This document shows positions 18,574 to 29,197 of a DNA stretch of 50,600 nucleotides, one piece after another. The notes beneath the pieces are model-generated. The model did not search any database. It was given only the letters and a program-made list of their open reading frames with translations, and was not told where the DNA came from. Numbering within the stretch: position 1 is the first letter of the stretch; every line of letters starts with the position of its first letter. The position numbers were made by a program, and so were the translations under genes. The DNA is from Hydrogenophaga sp. (lineage in GTDB: Bacteria; Pseudomonadota; Gammaproteobacteria; Burkholderiales; Burkholderiaceae_C), in NCBI RefSeq assembly GCF_018780075.1, contig NZ_JADMKB010000141.1, positions 1-50,600 on the forward strand, in the 5' to 3' direction.

Positions 18574-19497
18574 ATGTTGCGCCTCGCGCCGCCGCCACCG
18601 CCACCGCCCGCCCGCGCCCCGGTGCCGCACCCGCACGCGGCCCTGCTCGGCGCGGTGTCGGTGGCCCTGTCGGCGCTCGACCGCCACGAGCGGGCCCACG
18701 CCACGGCGCTGGCCGGCATCGACTTTGACCTGCCCGAGGCCGCGCCCACGGTCGACGACCGCGTCCAGCTCGACGCCGCCGCGCCGCTGTACTTCGCCAG
18801 CGAGCTGGAGCGGGCCGGGCTGCTGGTCACGGCCGAGCTGATCGCCGGCCTGTTCGTCAGCGGCACCATCACCCAGCCGCTGGGGCCGACCGCGACGCTG
18901 CTGCACGAATTCTGGCGGGGTCGGCGCGCGCGCTTGGATGCCGATGAGCGCAACGCGATCTTCGCGCGGGTGATCGAGACGCCGCATTTCGACCGCCTGA
19001 TGCGCGCCCTGTGCGAGGCCATCGTGGCGCAGGCCGACGGCGTCGACCTGCGCGAGCAGGTGCTGCTGGCGACCCACGCGCAAGGTCTGGGGGCGTTCCT
19101 CGCGCAGCGGGTCGACCCGATGGCCGCCATCGCCGCGCGCGACATCGTCGAGACCATCAACACGGCGCTGGTGTTCCTGCGCGACCGCCTGCTGCAGGCC
19201 GCGTTCGGGGTGAACGACCTGTGGCGCCTGGTGGCCATGGTCGGCAGCCAGAACGGCGTGCCCCCCGGCATGGCCCGGGAGCACCTCGAACGGGGGCGCC
19301 ACGGGCAGACCGTGCTGCTGTGGCTCGGGCAGCATGTCGCGGACAGCGCCATCCGCTTCGACCCGGCCCGGCCCGAGGACGTGGCGGTGATCGCGGCGGC
19401 GCAGCGCTGGCTGGCGGCTGCGCCCGCGGCGGCCGCGCCCGTGCGCCAGCCCGGCGCCGACGCCGCGCCGATGGCGCCCCTGTTGATGGCGGCTTAG
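18574..19497 (+). CDS. Short member B of the helical two-gene family
   Basis: A 307-residue protein with GAGGGG upstream, 10 bases after the previous stop. A polyproline N terminus (PPPPPP) is followed by helical sequence whose blocks match the 629-residue protein at 12903: LYFASELERAGLLVTAELIA corresponds to IYFSYQLEEARMPQVVERIV, and FGVNDLWRLVAMVGSQNGV to FGARDMWQVMDQVNANYLG, each followed by a similar WL-containing helix. It is about half the length of its relative and lacks the N-terminal third. No signal peptide. The stop lies two bases before the next start. Confidence 0.8.
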   Translation: MLRLAPPPPPPPARAPVPHPHAALLGAVSVALSALDRHERAHATALAGIDFDLPEAAPTVDDRVQLDAAAPLYFASELERAGLLVTAELIAGLFVSGTITQPLGPTATLLHEFWRGRRARLDADERNAIFARVIETPHFDRLMRALCEAIVAQADGVDLREQVLLATHAQGLGAFLAQRVDPMAAIAARDIVETINTALVFLRDRLLQAAFGVNDLWRLVAMVGSQNGVPPGMAREHLERGRHGQTVLLWLGQHVADSAIRFDPARPEDVAVIAAAQRWLAAAPAAAAPVRQPGADAAPMAPLLMAA

Positions 19498-19499
19498 CC

Positions 19500-21116
19500 A
19501 TGATGGCCGCAGGCGCCCTGTCGACCGCCGCGGCGCCGTCGTCCCGCACGGCCCCGGCGCAGGCGCCCCCGCCCTGGATCCGCCAGGCCGTGCGCGATGT
19601 GCTGGAGCGCACGCCCCGCTACCACGGGCTGCCCCCGCCGCAGCGCCTGGCGCTGGCGCAGGCGATGGTCAAGGTGTCCACGCTGGCCGCCGAGCTGATT
19701 GCCGAAGAGGGCCAGGCCGAGGGCGAGATCGAGCGCCGCGACACGGCCAGGCCTGCGGTGCCGCTGGCCACCGCGCAGTCGGCACAGCCGGGGTTCGGCG
19801 AGAGCGCAGACCGCATCGCGGGCATCACCCGCAACGTGCTGAACGCCGTGTCGTTCCCGCGCTTCGTCACCGACCTGATCAACGGCGTGTTCAAGGCCAT
19901 GCTCGACGCCAACGCGCAGCAGATGAACCAGTACGTGCAGCTGCTCAACGCGGTGTCGGCCTCGGCCGAGGGTTTCGAGCGCACGCAGTTCGGCCTGGTG
20001 CAGGTGCGGCAATGGGTGGCCGACCATTTCCCCGAGTCGATCGAATACGACGCCCCCGATCCCGAGGACCTGCCCAAGCCCGGGGAGAAGGTCGATCCGG
20101 AGGACATGGAGGAGTTCGCCAACATCCCCTTGCGCCTGCGCGGCGGTGCCTCGATGCCGGGGGAAGCCGAAATCCGTGCCACCCTGGGCGTGCCGCCGGA
20201 GGAGTCGATCGACGCCAGCAACCCCGAGAAGCTGGTGCCGTTCGCGCGCCGCTACCTGGCCCGTCAGCGCCAGCAGCAGCTGGCGACCATGGTGATGATG
20301 GGCATGCAGCGCATCGTGATCGACAGCGGCAAGATCAACGCGTCGATGCGTTTCCACATCGACACCCGCAGCGCCGCCAACGAAGACAAGGGCAGCGAGT
20401 TCGGCTTCAAGAACCGGGTGAAAGCCAGTGGCAGTTTCGGCGTCGGCCCCTGGGGCGCCAGCGCCGAAGTGGAGAACACCATCAGCTACGTGTCCACGGA
20501 ACGCACCCAGCGCACCGAGGAGATCAACACCGACCTGGAGCTCAACTCGTCGGTGGAGCTGAACTTCCACACCGACTACCTGCCGCTGAACCAGATGGCG
20601 GCCCAGGCCCAGGCCGACCGCATCCGCAACAGCACCCTGAACCCCGCGGCCCCCATCCCGGACCCGTCCGCGGCGCGCAATGCGCGCCTGCAGATGCAGC
20701 AGCAATCGGAGCAGCAGCGCCGGGCCGGGGTGGACAAGGCGGTGGCCGAAGGATCGAAACCGCCTCCAGCTCCACCTGCACCTGCACCTGCACCTGCACC
20801 TGCACCTGCAAAAGTGCCTGCGCCTGCTCCTGCAAAACCGCCACCCTCACCGCCACCGCCACCGCCACCGCCACCGCCACCGCCATCGCCATCGCCATCG
20901 CCTTCACCTTCACCTTCACCTTCACCTTCACCTTCACCTTCGCCACCCGCACCCGCACCCGCACCCGCACCCGCAAACCGCCCGCCAGCTCCAGCGAACG
21001 CGCCGGCCCCAGTGAAGGCCCCCCCCACCGTCACGACACCACCGCCCAACGCGGCAAACACCGGCGGCGCCGCGCCGGCGCCCGCTCCCAAGGACTTGTT
21101 CAGCACGCCACAGTGA
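19500..21116 (+). CDS. Paralogue 4 of the unrecognised family, with long proline-rich tail
   Basis: A 538-residue protein starting MMAAGAL two bases after the previous stop. It has the N-terminal helical domain (IRQAVRDVLERTPRYHGLPP), the core SFPRFVTDLINGVFKAMLDA with QQMNQYVQLLNAV, RQQQLATMVMMGMQRIVID followed by KINASMRFHIDTRS, and the closing strand SSVELNFHTDYLPLNQMA. From about residue 420 it becomes almost pure Pro, Ala and Ser in dipeptide runs, ending PAPAPKDLFSTPQ. The tail is encoded by hexanucleotide microsatellites. Such tails are often extended spacers crossing a cell wall or periplasm, or attachment arms, but there is no signal peptide. This is the last gene of the operon; a 127-base gap follows. 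Confidence 0.82.
   Translation: MMAAGALSTAAAPSSRTAPAQAPPPWIRQAVRDVLERTPRYHGLPPPQRLALAQAMVKVSTLAAELIAEEGQAEGEIERRDTARPAVPLATAQSAQPGFGESADRIAGITRNVLNAVSFPRFVTDLINGVFKAMLDANAQQMNQYVQLLNAVSASAEGFERTQFGLVQVRQWVADHFPESIEYDAPDPEDLPKPGEKVDPEDMEEFANIPLRLRGGASMPGEAEIRATLGVPPEESIDASNPEKLVPFARRYLARQRQQQLATMVMMGMQRIVIDSGKINASMRFHIDTRSAANEDKGSEFGFKNRVKASGSFGVGPWGASAEVENTISYVSTERTQRTEEINTDLELNSSVELNFHTDYLPLNQMAAQAQADRIRNSTLNPAAPIPDPSAARNARLQMQQQSEQQRRAGVDKAVAEGSKPPPAPPAPAPAPAPAPAKVPAPAPAKPPPSPPPPPPPPPPPPSPSPSPSPSPSPSPSPSPSPPAPAPAPAPANRPPAPANAPAPVKAPPTVTTPPPNAANTGGAAPAPAPKDLFSTPQ
20773..20976 (+). repeat. Block of hexanucleotide microsatellites encoding Pro-X dipeptides
   Basis: Successive runs of CACCTG-type (20773-20810), CCACCG-type (about 20848-20884), CCATCG-type (about 20883-20899), CCTTCA-type (about 20901-20941) and CCCGCA-type (about 20946-20976) hexamers. 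Each unit is two codons (PA, PP, PS), so gain or loss of units changes tail length without shifting the frame. Confidence 0.9.
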
Positions 21117-21243
21117 CAGGATGGACGGGGCGGGAGGGGGGTGGACGGCATCGTTCCTTTAGGATGCGCGCAGGGAGGCGAAGCAGGCTCGGCAACGGGT
21201 GGCGGGTCCTTGCCTGCTCGTCATTTCAAACAAGGAACACACC

Positions 21244-21594
21244 ATGACCCGATCCCTTCAAACCCTCCGCCGCCGCGCGGTGGGCGCCCTGTCTCTGGCC
21301 TTTGCCCTGGCGGCCCTGTCGGGATGCGGTGGTGGTGGCGGCGGTGGATCGGACATCAACACCCTGCACGACGCCTACAAGGCCCTCACCCCGGGCATGA
21401 CCAAGGCCGAGGTGCTCGATCTCGTGCCGTTCAAGCCCTCGCAGGGCGCGAGCACCAGCCAGGTGCTGTGGGTGGAAGGCCAGGAGGCACTGGGCGTGCG
21501 CTTCAACGGCACCTCGTCGACCGGCGTGATCACGTTCGCGCAATGGGGCCTGTCGATCCCCGCCGGTGGCCAGAACGAGTCACGCAACTTCTGA
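21244..21594 (+). CDS. Small lipoprotein, BamE/SmpA-like
   Basis: A 116-residue precursor with an AAGGAA site upstream, a charged then hydrophobic N terminus, and a lipobox LSGC at C28 followed by a glycine run, so it is likely lipidated and exported. The mature part contains LTPGMTKAEVLDLVPFKPS, like the G-M-T-x-x-E-V-L motif of BamE/SmpA-type small lipoproteins. It comes 127 bases after the protease operon on the same strand and may have its own promoter. Convergent with the DUF364 gene. Confidence 0.8.
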   Translation: MTRSLQTLRRRAVGALSLAFALAALSGCGGGGGGGSDINTLHDAYKALTPGMTKAEVLDLVPFKPSQGASTSQVLWVEGQEALGVRFNGTSSTGVITFAQWGLSIPAGGQNESRNF

Positions 21595-21615
21595 GCCCGG
21601 CGGTCCCGCGGCAGG

Positions 21616-22485
21616 TCAGACTCCTTGGGTCAGCGCCCGCCAGCCCGGCCATGCGCCCCGCTCGATCGCGAACTTGCGCGTGGCACCGCTCCACGATGCA
21701 CCGGCGGCCATGGCCGCGGCGAAGCCGGCCGGGTCGGTGATCCGCGTGCCGCCCAGCAGCGTCACGCCGCGCTCGAACAGGGTGTCGGGCCAGAGCCCGG
21801 CCGAAGGGCCGATCACCGCGAAGCGCGTGGCCCGGGGCGCGGCCGCGAGCATGCCGTCCAGCGTGTCATTGAGCAGCATGGTGGAGGTGCCAACCACCAG
21901 ATTGCAGTCGGCCAGCAGCGCGCGGTCGAGGCCGATGGTCACGCCGGGAAAACGCTCGCGCTGGCGGGCCACCATGGCTTCGTCCATCTCCACCACCGAC
22001 AGGCGCCCGCCGGCCTCGGCCACGCGCCGCACCAGCGGCGGGAAGAAGCCGATCATGCCCAGGTGGTCGGTGGCGGCGAGTTCCACATCGCCCAGCGAGT
22101 TGCCGGCCGGCGGCGGCTCGTAGCCCACGCGGCGCCAGACCGAATCGGTCATGGCGTTGATGGCGGCCAGCGCCAGGGCGCGCTCCACGGCGTTGCCGTC
22201 GAGCAGCCTGGACGCCAGGCCCATCGGGTCGGCGCCGGCCAGGGGCAGGGCACCGCCGCCGTGGGCCGCCAGCAGGCTGTTGAGCGTGTCGCCGAGCAGC
22301 ACGTACGAGAGGCCGAAGGCGCCGTCGTCCAGCTCGATCGCGCAGAACTCGGCATCGTGTTCGCCCGGCGCCGCGTCGCGGTGCGGCACGTGCAGGCGGC
22401 GCACGCGGGGCGTGGGCCAGCGCTGGGCGATGGCGTCGAGCTGGCGGGTGATCGCGGTGGCGACAGGGATGGTGGGGGTGGTCAA
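21616..22485 (-). CDS. DUF364/DUF4213-type protein, putative metal-chelate-related
   Basis: A 289-residue soluble protein with an N-terminal DUF4213-like domain and a C-terminal Rossmann-like DUF364 domain (GMIGFFPPLVRRVAEAGGRL ... NLVVGTSTMLLNDTLD ... VIGPSAGLWPDTLFERG). The family is annotated as possibly involved in heavy-metal chelation, with no biochemical proof that I know of. It lies downstream of the XRE-type regulator on the same strand with a 127-base gap containing an inverted repeat, so they may be co-transcribed. Confidence 0.82.
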   Translation of the reverse strand: MTTPTIPVATAITRQLDAIAQRWPTPRVRRLHVPHRDAAPGEHDAEFCAIELDDGAFGLSYVLLGDTLNSLLAAHGGGALPLAGADPMGLASRLLDGNAVERALALAAINAMTDSVWRRVGYEPPPAGNSLGDVELAATDHLGMIGFFPPLVRRVAEAGGRLSVVEMDEAMVARQRERFPGVTIGLDRALLADCNLVVGTSTMLLNDTLDGMLAAAPRATRFAVIGPSAGLWPDTLFERGVTLLGGTRITDPAGFAAAMAAGASWSGATRKFAIERGAWPGWRALTQGV

Positions 22486-22517
22486 TGGAATTCCCTCTGT
22501 GCTGCGCCCTGCGGGGC

Positions 22518-22549
22518 TGAGCGCCTTCGGAGCGGCCGAGCGGCGCTCA
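22518..22549. repeat. Inverted repeat in the gap between two minus-strand genes
   Basis: TGAGCGCC at 22518-22525 pairs with GGCGCTCA at 22542-22549 around a GC-rich centre. The surrounding gap (22486-22612) is rich in short GC palindromes like those found between other genes of this window. It could be a REP-like element rather than a terminator, since no T tract follows on either strand. Confidence 0.4.
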
Positions 22550-22612
22550 CTGGAGTACGTTCGCCCTGCGGGCTGCGGTGCGAGCTTGCTTGGGAACGGC
22601 CCTTCGCTGCGC

Positions 22613-23446
22613 TCATGCCGGCATGGTAGCGGTCATCGCGCGCAAGGCATCGGCGGTGGCTTCGTCGCCGGGAAAGAAGGTTTCCAGCGCCAGTTCCTGC
22701 AGGGTGATGTCCACCGGCGAGCCGAACACGGTGGTGGTGCTGATCAGGTGCAGGGTGCCACCCGGCGTCTGGAACAGAAAGGGCATGAGCACGCCGGGGT
22801 GTTCGCCGTCCAGGCGCTGTGCGGCATCGGCGGGCTGGGCCGGGTAGGCCATCAGCTCGGTCAGCAGGTCGGCCAGACCCTCGTCGCCGGTCTGGTGGAT
22901 CTGCTGGCGCAGGCGGGCGAACAGGTGCTCGCGCCACTGGTTGAGGTTGGCGATGCGCGGCGCCAGACCGCCCGGGTGCAGGCTGATGCGCAGCAGGTTA
23001 ACGGGCCCCTGCAGCAGCGCGGGCGCCACACCGGCCAGCAGTGGCGCGACCATGCGGTTGGCCATCACCAGGTTCCAGTGCCGGTCGAAGGCCACGGCCG
23101 GCCAAGGCTCGTGGCTGTTCAGGATGTGCTGCACGGCGCGGCGCGCGGCCAGCATGCTGGGGTCGTCCATGGTGTGCTCCCGGTACATGGGTGCGTAACC
23201 GGCCGCGACCAGCCAGGCGTTGCGTTCGCGCAGCGGCACGGCCAGCCGCTCGCACAGCCGCAGCACCAGCTCGCGGCTCGGGCTGGCCTTGCCGGTTTCC
23301 ACGCAGCTCAGGTGGCGCGTGGACAGCTCGGCGTCCGCCGCCAGGTCAAGCTGGCTCAGCCGGCGCAGTTGGCGCCAGTGGCGCAGGTGGTCGCCGACGC
23401 TGGCGCGGCGCGTGGGGGGAGCGGCGAGGGTGGTGGAGGCGTGCAT
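22613..23446 (-). CDS. XRE-family regulator with MmyB-like ligand-binding domain
   Basis: A 277-residue protein with an N-terminal helix-turn-helix (about 17-72; DHLRHWRQLRRLSQLDLAAD, then STRHLSCVETGKASPSRELV) followed by a PAS-like MmyB domain (about 105-270; VAFDRHWNLVMANRMVAPLL, LNQWREHLFARLRQQI). MmyB-type domains are thought to bind small hydrophobic ligands. The start at 23446 avoids 26 non-conserved upstream residues. It is divergent from a small membrane protein at 23569 with a 122-base shared upstream region, so it may control that gene and the DUF364 gene downstream. Confidence 0.88.
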   Translation of the reverse strand: MHASTTLAAPPTRRASVGDHLRHWRQLRRLSQLDLAADAELSTRHLSCVETGKASPSRELVLRLCERLAVPLRERNAWLVAAGYAPMYREHTMDDPSMLAARRAVQHILNSHEPWPAVAFDRHWNLVMANRMVAPLLAGVAPALLQGPVNLLRISLHPGGLAPRIANLNQWREHLFARLRQQIHQTGDEGLADLLTELMAYPAQPADAAQRLDGEHPGVLMPFLFQTPGGTLHLISTTTVFGSPVDITLQELALETFFPGDEATADALRAMTATMPA

Positions 23447-23568
23447 GGGCACATGGTAGAGCGGGTGCGCCGATGCTCCATGACCTGCGGGGTCATGGAC
23501 CCGGTGCGTGCGCGGGCCGAGCATGGCGGCTCCCGTTCCTTCTTTTCAATCCCTTCAAGGAGTTCACC

Positions 23569-23970
23569 ATGTTGAATCTGTCGGTTTCTGCGTTGCGTCG
23601 CGTGCTCTGGCTGGATGCCGCCAGTGGCCTGGGCATGGCCGTCGCCCACTTCGGGTTTTCAGACTTGCTGACCGGGTGGCTGGGCCTGCCCCTGGCCTGG
23701 CTGCAGGTGTCGGGTGTGATCGTCTGTGGTGCGGCGCTGCTGTCGGGCGCCCTGGCTTCGCGGGCCCGGCCTCCGGCGGCGGGCGTGCGCCTGCTCGCGG
23801 CGGGCAACTTCCTGTGGGTGGCCGCCAGCGTGTGGGCGGTCTGGGGCGCGGGCCTGCCGCTCACCACGCTGGGCGCGGTGTGGGTGCTGCTGCAGGCAGC
23901 GTTCGTGTTCGGCCTGGCCGAGCTGGAGTGGGCGGGCAGCCGTCAGGCGCAGGGCCTGGCGGTGGCTTGA
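23569..23970 (+). CDS. Small integral membrane protein, four predicted helices
   Basis: A 133-residue protein with AAGGAG seven bases before the ATG. It has four hydrophobic segments (around DAASGLGMAVAHFGF, WLQVSGVIVCGAALLSGALA, LLAAGNFLWVAASVWAVW and LGAVWVLLQAAFVFGLAEL). No family motif is recognised. Divergent placement from the XRE/MmyB regulator suggests it is that regulator's target. Convergent with trhP, with only 10 bases between the stops. Confidence 0.83.
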   Translation: MLNLSVSALRRVLWLDAASGLGMAVAHFGFSDLLTGWLGLPLAWLQVSGVIVCGAALLSGALASRARPPAAGVRLLAAGNFLWVAASVWAVWGAGLPLTTLGAVWVLLQAAFVFGLAELEWAGSRQAQGLAVA

Positions 23971-23980
23971 CCCGCTGACC

Positions 23981-25357
23981 TCAGAGAAGGCGCGCGATCA
24001 GTGCGCCTTCGGTCGGCGCACCCAGTGGCACCCAGACGCGGATCGGGCTGCCCTGCGCGACCTCGATGGCGGTGCCGTCCTGGTTGCGCATGGCGTCGAG
24101 CTGCACGACGCGGTTGCCGCTGGGGTGGATCACTTCCAGCTGGTCGCCCACGGCGAAGCGGTTCTTGGCCTCGACCTCGGTCCAGCCGTCTTCGCGCACC
24201 TGCAGCACCTCGCCCACGAACTGGCTGCGTTGGCTGGCCGAGTGGCCGGCGATGTAGTTCTGGTAGTCCTGCGCCGGGCGGCGCTCCATCAGGCCGCCGG
24301 TGTAGCCGCGGTTGGACAGGCCTTCCAGCTCCAGCAGCAGCTCGGGGTTGAAGGGCTTGCCAGCCACGGCATCGTCGATGGCGCGGCGGTAGACCTGCGC
24401 GGTGCGCGCCACGTAGTAGTGGCTCTTGGTGCGGCCCTCGATCTTGAGCGAGTCGATGCCCATGGCGGCCAGCTTGCCCACGTGCTCCACGGCGCGCAGG
24501 TCCTTGCTGTTCATGATGTAGGTGCCGTGCTCGTCTTCCATGATGGGCATCAGCTCGCCCGGGCGGCCGGCTTCTTCGATCAGCCAGACCTTGTTGGCCT
24601 CGGGGTGGCGCTGGCCGTTGCCCACGGTGGAGAAGGCGGCGGCCGCTTCTTCGTCTTCCTGCGCGAAGTTGAAGCCGTCGAGCTGCGCCAGCGGCACGGC
24701 TTCGCCGGTGTCGGTGTCGGTGGTCGCGGCCTGGGTCTTGTATTCCCAGCGGCAGGCGTTGGTGCAGGTGCCCTGGTTGGGGTCGCGGCGGTTGAAGTAG
24801 CCACTCAGCAGGCAGCGGCCCGAATACGCGATGCACAGCGCGCCGTGCACGAAGACTTCGAGCTCGATGTCCGGGCAGTCGTTGCGGATCGCGGCCACTT
24901 CATCCAGGCTCAGTTCGCGGCTCAGGATGATGCGGCTCACGCCCTGCTTGTGCCAGAACTTCACCGCCGCGCTGTTGGTGGTGTTGGCCTGCACCGAGAG
25001 GTGGATCGGCACCTCGGGCCAGAGGCCCTTCTCCATCTGCTCGCGCACCAGCATGATCAGGCCGGCGTCGGCCATGATGATCGCGTCGGGCTTGAGTTCG
25101 ACCACCGGCTGCAGGTCGCGGATGTAGGTGCGCAGCTTGTCGTTGTGGGCGATCAGGTTGCTGGTGACGAAGAATTTTTTGCCCCGCGCGTGGGCTTCTT
25201 CGATGCCCTGCGCGATCTGTTCCATGCGGAACTCGTTGTTGCGCGCGCGCAGGGAGTAGCGCGGTTGGCCGGCGTACACGGCGTCGGCGCCGAAGTCGTA
25301 GGCGGCGCGCATGCGTTGCAGCGTGCCGGCGGGGAGCAGGAGTTCAGGGGCTTTCAT
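23981..25357 (-). CDS. trhP: U32-family tRNA hydroxylation protein TrhP (YegQ)
   Basis: A 458-residue protein matching Escherichia coli YegQ/TrhP along its length: PELLLPAGTLQRMRAAYDFG, VYAGQPRYSLRARNNEF, IHLSVQANTTN, and the cysteine block with C175, C182, C198 and C202 (HGALCIAYSGRCLLSGY ... GTCTNACRWEY) typical of U32 proteins that carry an Fe-S cluster. TrhP takes part in prephenate-dependent formation of 5-hydroxyuridine at tRNA position 34. Start at 25357 is where the family sequence begins (MKAPELL). Despite the old name peptidase U32, proteolysis is not its likely role. Confidence 0.93.
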   Translation of the reverse strand: MKAPELLLPAGTLQRMRAAYDFGADAVYAGQPRYSLRARNNEFRMEQIAQGIEEAHARGKKFFVTSNLIAHNDKLRTYIRDLQPVVELKPDAIIMADAGLIMLVREQMEKGLWPEVPIHLSVQANTTNSAAVKFWHKQGVSRIILSRELSLDEVAAIRNDCPDIELEVFVHGALCIAYSGRCLLSGYFNRRDPNQGTCTNACRWEYKTQAATTDTDTGEAVPLAQLDGFNFAQEDEEAAAAFSTVGNGQRHPEANKVWLIEEAGRPGELMPIMEDEHGTYIMNSKDLRAVEHVGKLAAMGIDSLKIEGRTKSHYYVARTAQVYRRAIDDAVAGKPFNPELLLELEGLSNRGYTGGLMERRPAQDYQNYIAGHSASQRSQFVGEVLQVREDGWTEVEAKNRFAVGDQLEVIHPSGNRVVQLDAMRNQDGTAIEVAQGSPIRVWVPLGAPTEGALIARLL

Positions 25358-25551
25358 CACACCTGGGATTGTCCCGCAAAGCGGGGGGTGCAGCCAGCGA
25401 GGGTGGCGTGTTCGCCAACGCACAGACCGTGGCCGAACGCCCCGCTACGCTGGGCCCACGCTGGTTGGACACAAGGGTTCGACCGGCCACAAGGGTGATC
25501 CGGGCGACCAGCGCCCCACCCGCCACCACCGCTTTCGCACAAGGATGCCCC

Positions 25552-25854
25552 ATGAAACACATTGCCCTGATCTTGACGCTGCTGTCCACCATCGGTCTGG
25601 CCGCTTGCGACCGCACCCCCGTGGTGGTCAACACACCGCCCACCACCGTGACGGTGCCCGGGCCCGCCGGTCCTGCGGGCGCATCGGGTGCCACCGGCGC
25701 CACGGGCCTGCAGGGTGACACCGGCGGCCAGGGCGTGCAGGGCAGCACCGGCACGCCCGGCGCCACGGGAGAGGAAGGCAAGACCGGCAAGACCGGCGGC
25801 AGCACCACCGTGATCATCGAGCCGGCACCCCCGGCCCCGGCACCCGCCAATTGA
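25552..25854 (+). CDS. Short collagen-like lipoprotein
   Basis: A 100-residue precursor with a lipobox ending LAAC (C19). After a Pro/Thr/Val stretch it has about a dozen Gly-X-Y triplets (GPAGPAGASGATGATGLQGD and on to TGKTGG), then a short IIEPAPPAPAPAN tail. Such triplets form collagen-like triple helices, here probably displayed at the outer membrane. The role is unknown; surface attachment is one option. Followed 31 bases later by a DUF3309 peptide with its own ACAGGAG site. Confidence 0.85.
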   Translation: MKHIALILTLLSTIGLAACDRTPVVVNTPPTTVTVPGPAGPAGASGATGATGLQGDTGGQGVQGSTGTPGATGEEGKTGKTGGSTTVIIEPAPPAPAPAN

Positions 25855-25885
25855 GCGTCTCCCACGTCACACACAGGAGCCCATC

Positions 25886-26044
25886 ATGAGCCTTGGAACC
25901 ATACTGTTGATCGTGCTGATCCTGATGCTGATCGGCGTCTTTCCCAGCTGGCCGCACAGCAAAAGCTGGGGCTACGGGCCCAGCGGCGGACTGGGGCTGG
26001 TGGTGGTCATCCTGATCGTGCTGGTGCTGATGGGGCGCATCTGA
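25886..26044 (+). CDS. DUF3309 small membrane peptide
   Basis: A 52-residue peptide, MSLGTILLIVLILMLIGVFP then W-P-H-S-x-S-W-G-Y-G-P-S-G-G and a second hydrophobic stretch ending LMGRI. This two-helix hairpin with the central WGYGPSGG is the DUF3309 signature. It has AGGAG upstream. Function of the family is unknown. Confidence 0.92.
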   Translation: MSLGTILLIVLILMLIGVFPSWPHSKSWGYGPSGGLGLVVVILIVLVLMGRI

Positions 26045-26058
26045 TCGCCCTCACACCA

Positions 26059-26083
26059 TGCCCCTGAGCGCCGCTCAGGGGCA
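26059..26083 (+). terminator. Hairpin after the DUF3309 gene, possible terminator
   Basis: An 11-bp perfect inverted repeat, TGCCCCTGAGC at 26059-26069 and its complement at 26073-26083, with a 3-base loop. The nearest T tract (GTTTT) begins at 26091, so termination would be imperfect. Confidence 0.6.
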
Positions 26084-26212
26084 GGCCACCGTTTTGCCGG
26101 CCATGCCCCGGTCGGTTGACGGCCGTGGCGGGTCATATCCACTACAGCCAGCGCGGTGATGGCCTGAGCGGCAAGAATGGTCCGGTCGGGAATCCTCCCG
26201 AAGGAGTCGTTC

Positions 26213-29116
<2,904 letters not shown>

Positions 29117-29197
29117 GCCGCTCGCGGCAACGCGGCATGATGTGTCCAACGGACCTGTCCGTCACCCCCGCCGGCCCCCGGCGCACCAGGAGTCGCC

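Noticed and set aside
20758..20990. CRISPR-like tandem repetition
   Set aside because: The units are perfect 6-base direct repeats with no spacers and encode Pro-X dipeptides within a gene.
22518..22549. Terminator of the XRE regulator gene
   Set aside because: The stem is GC-rich but no T tract follows on the minus strand; a REP-like palindrome is more likely.
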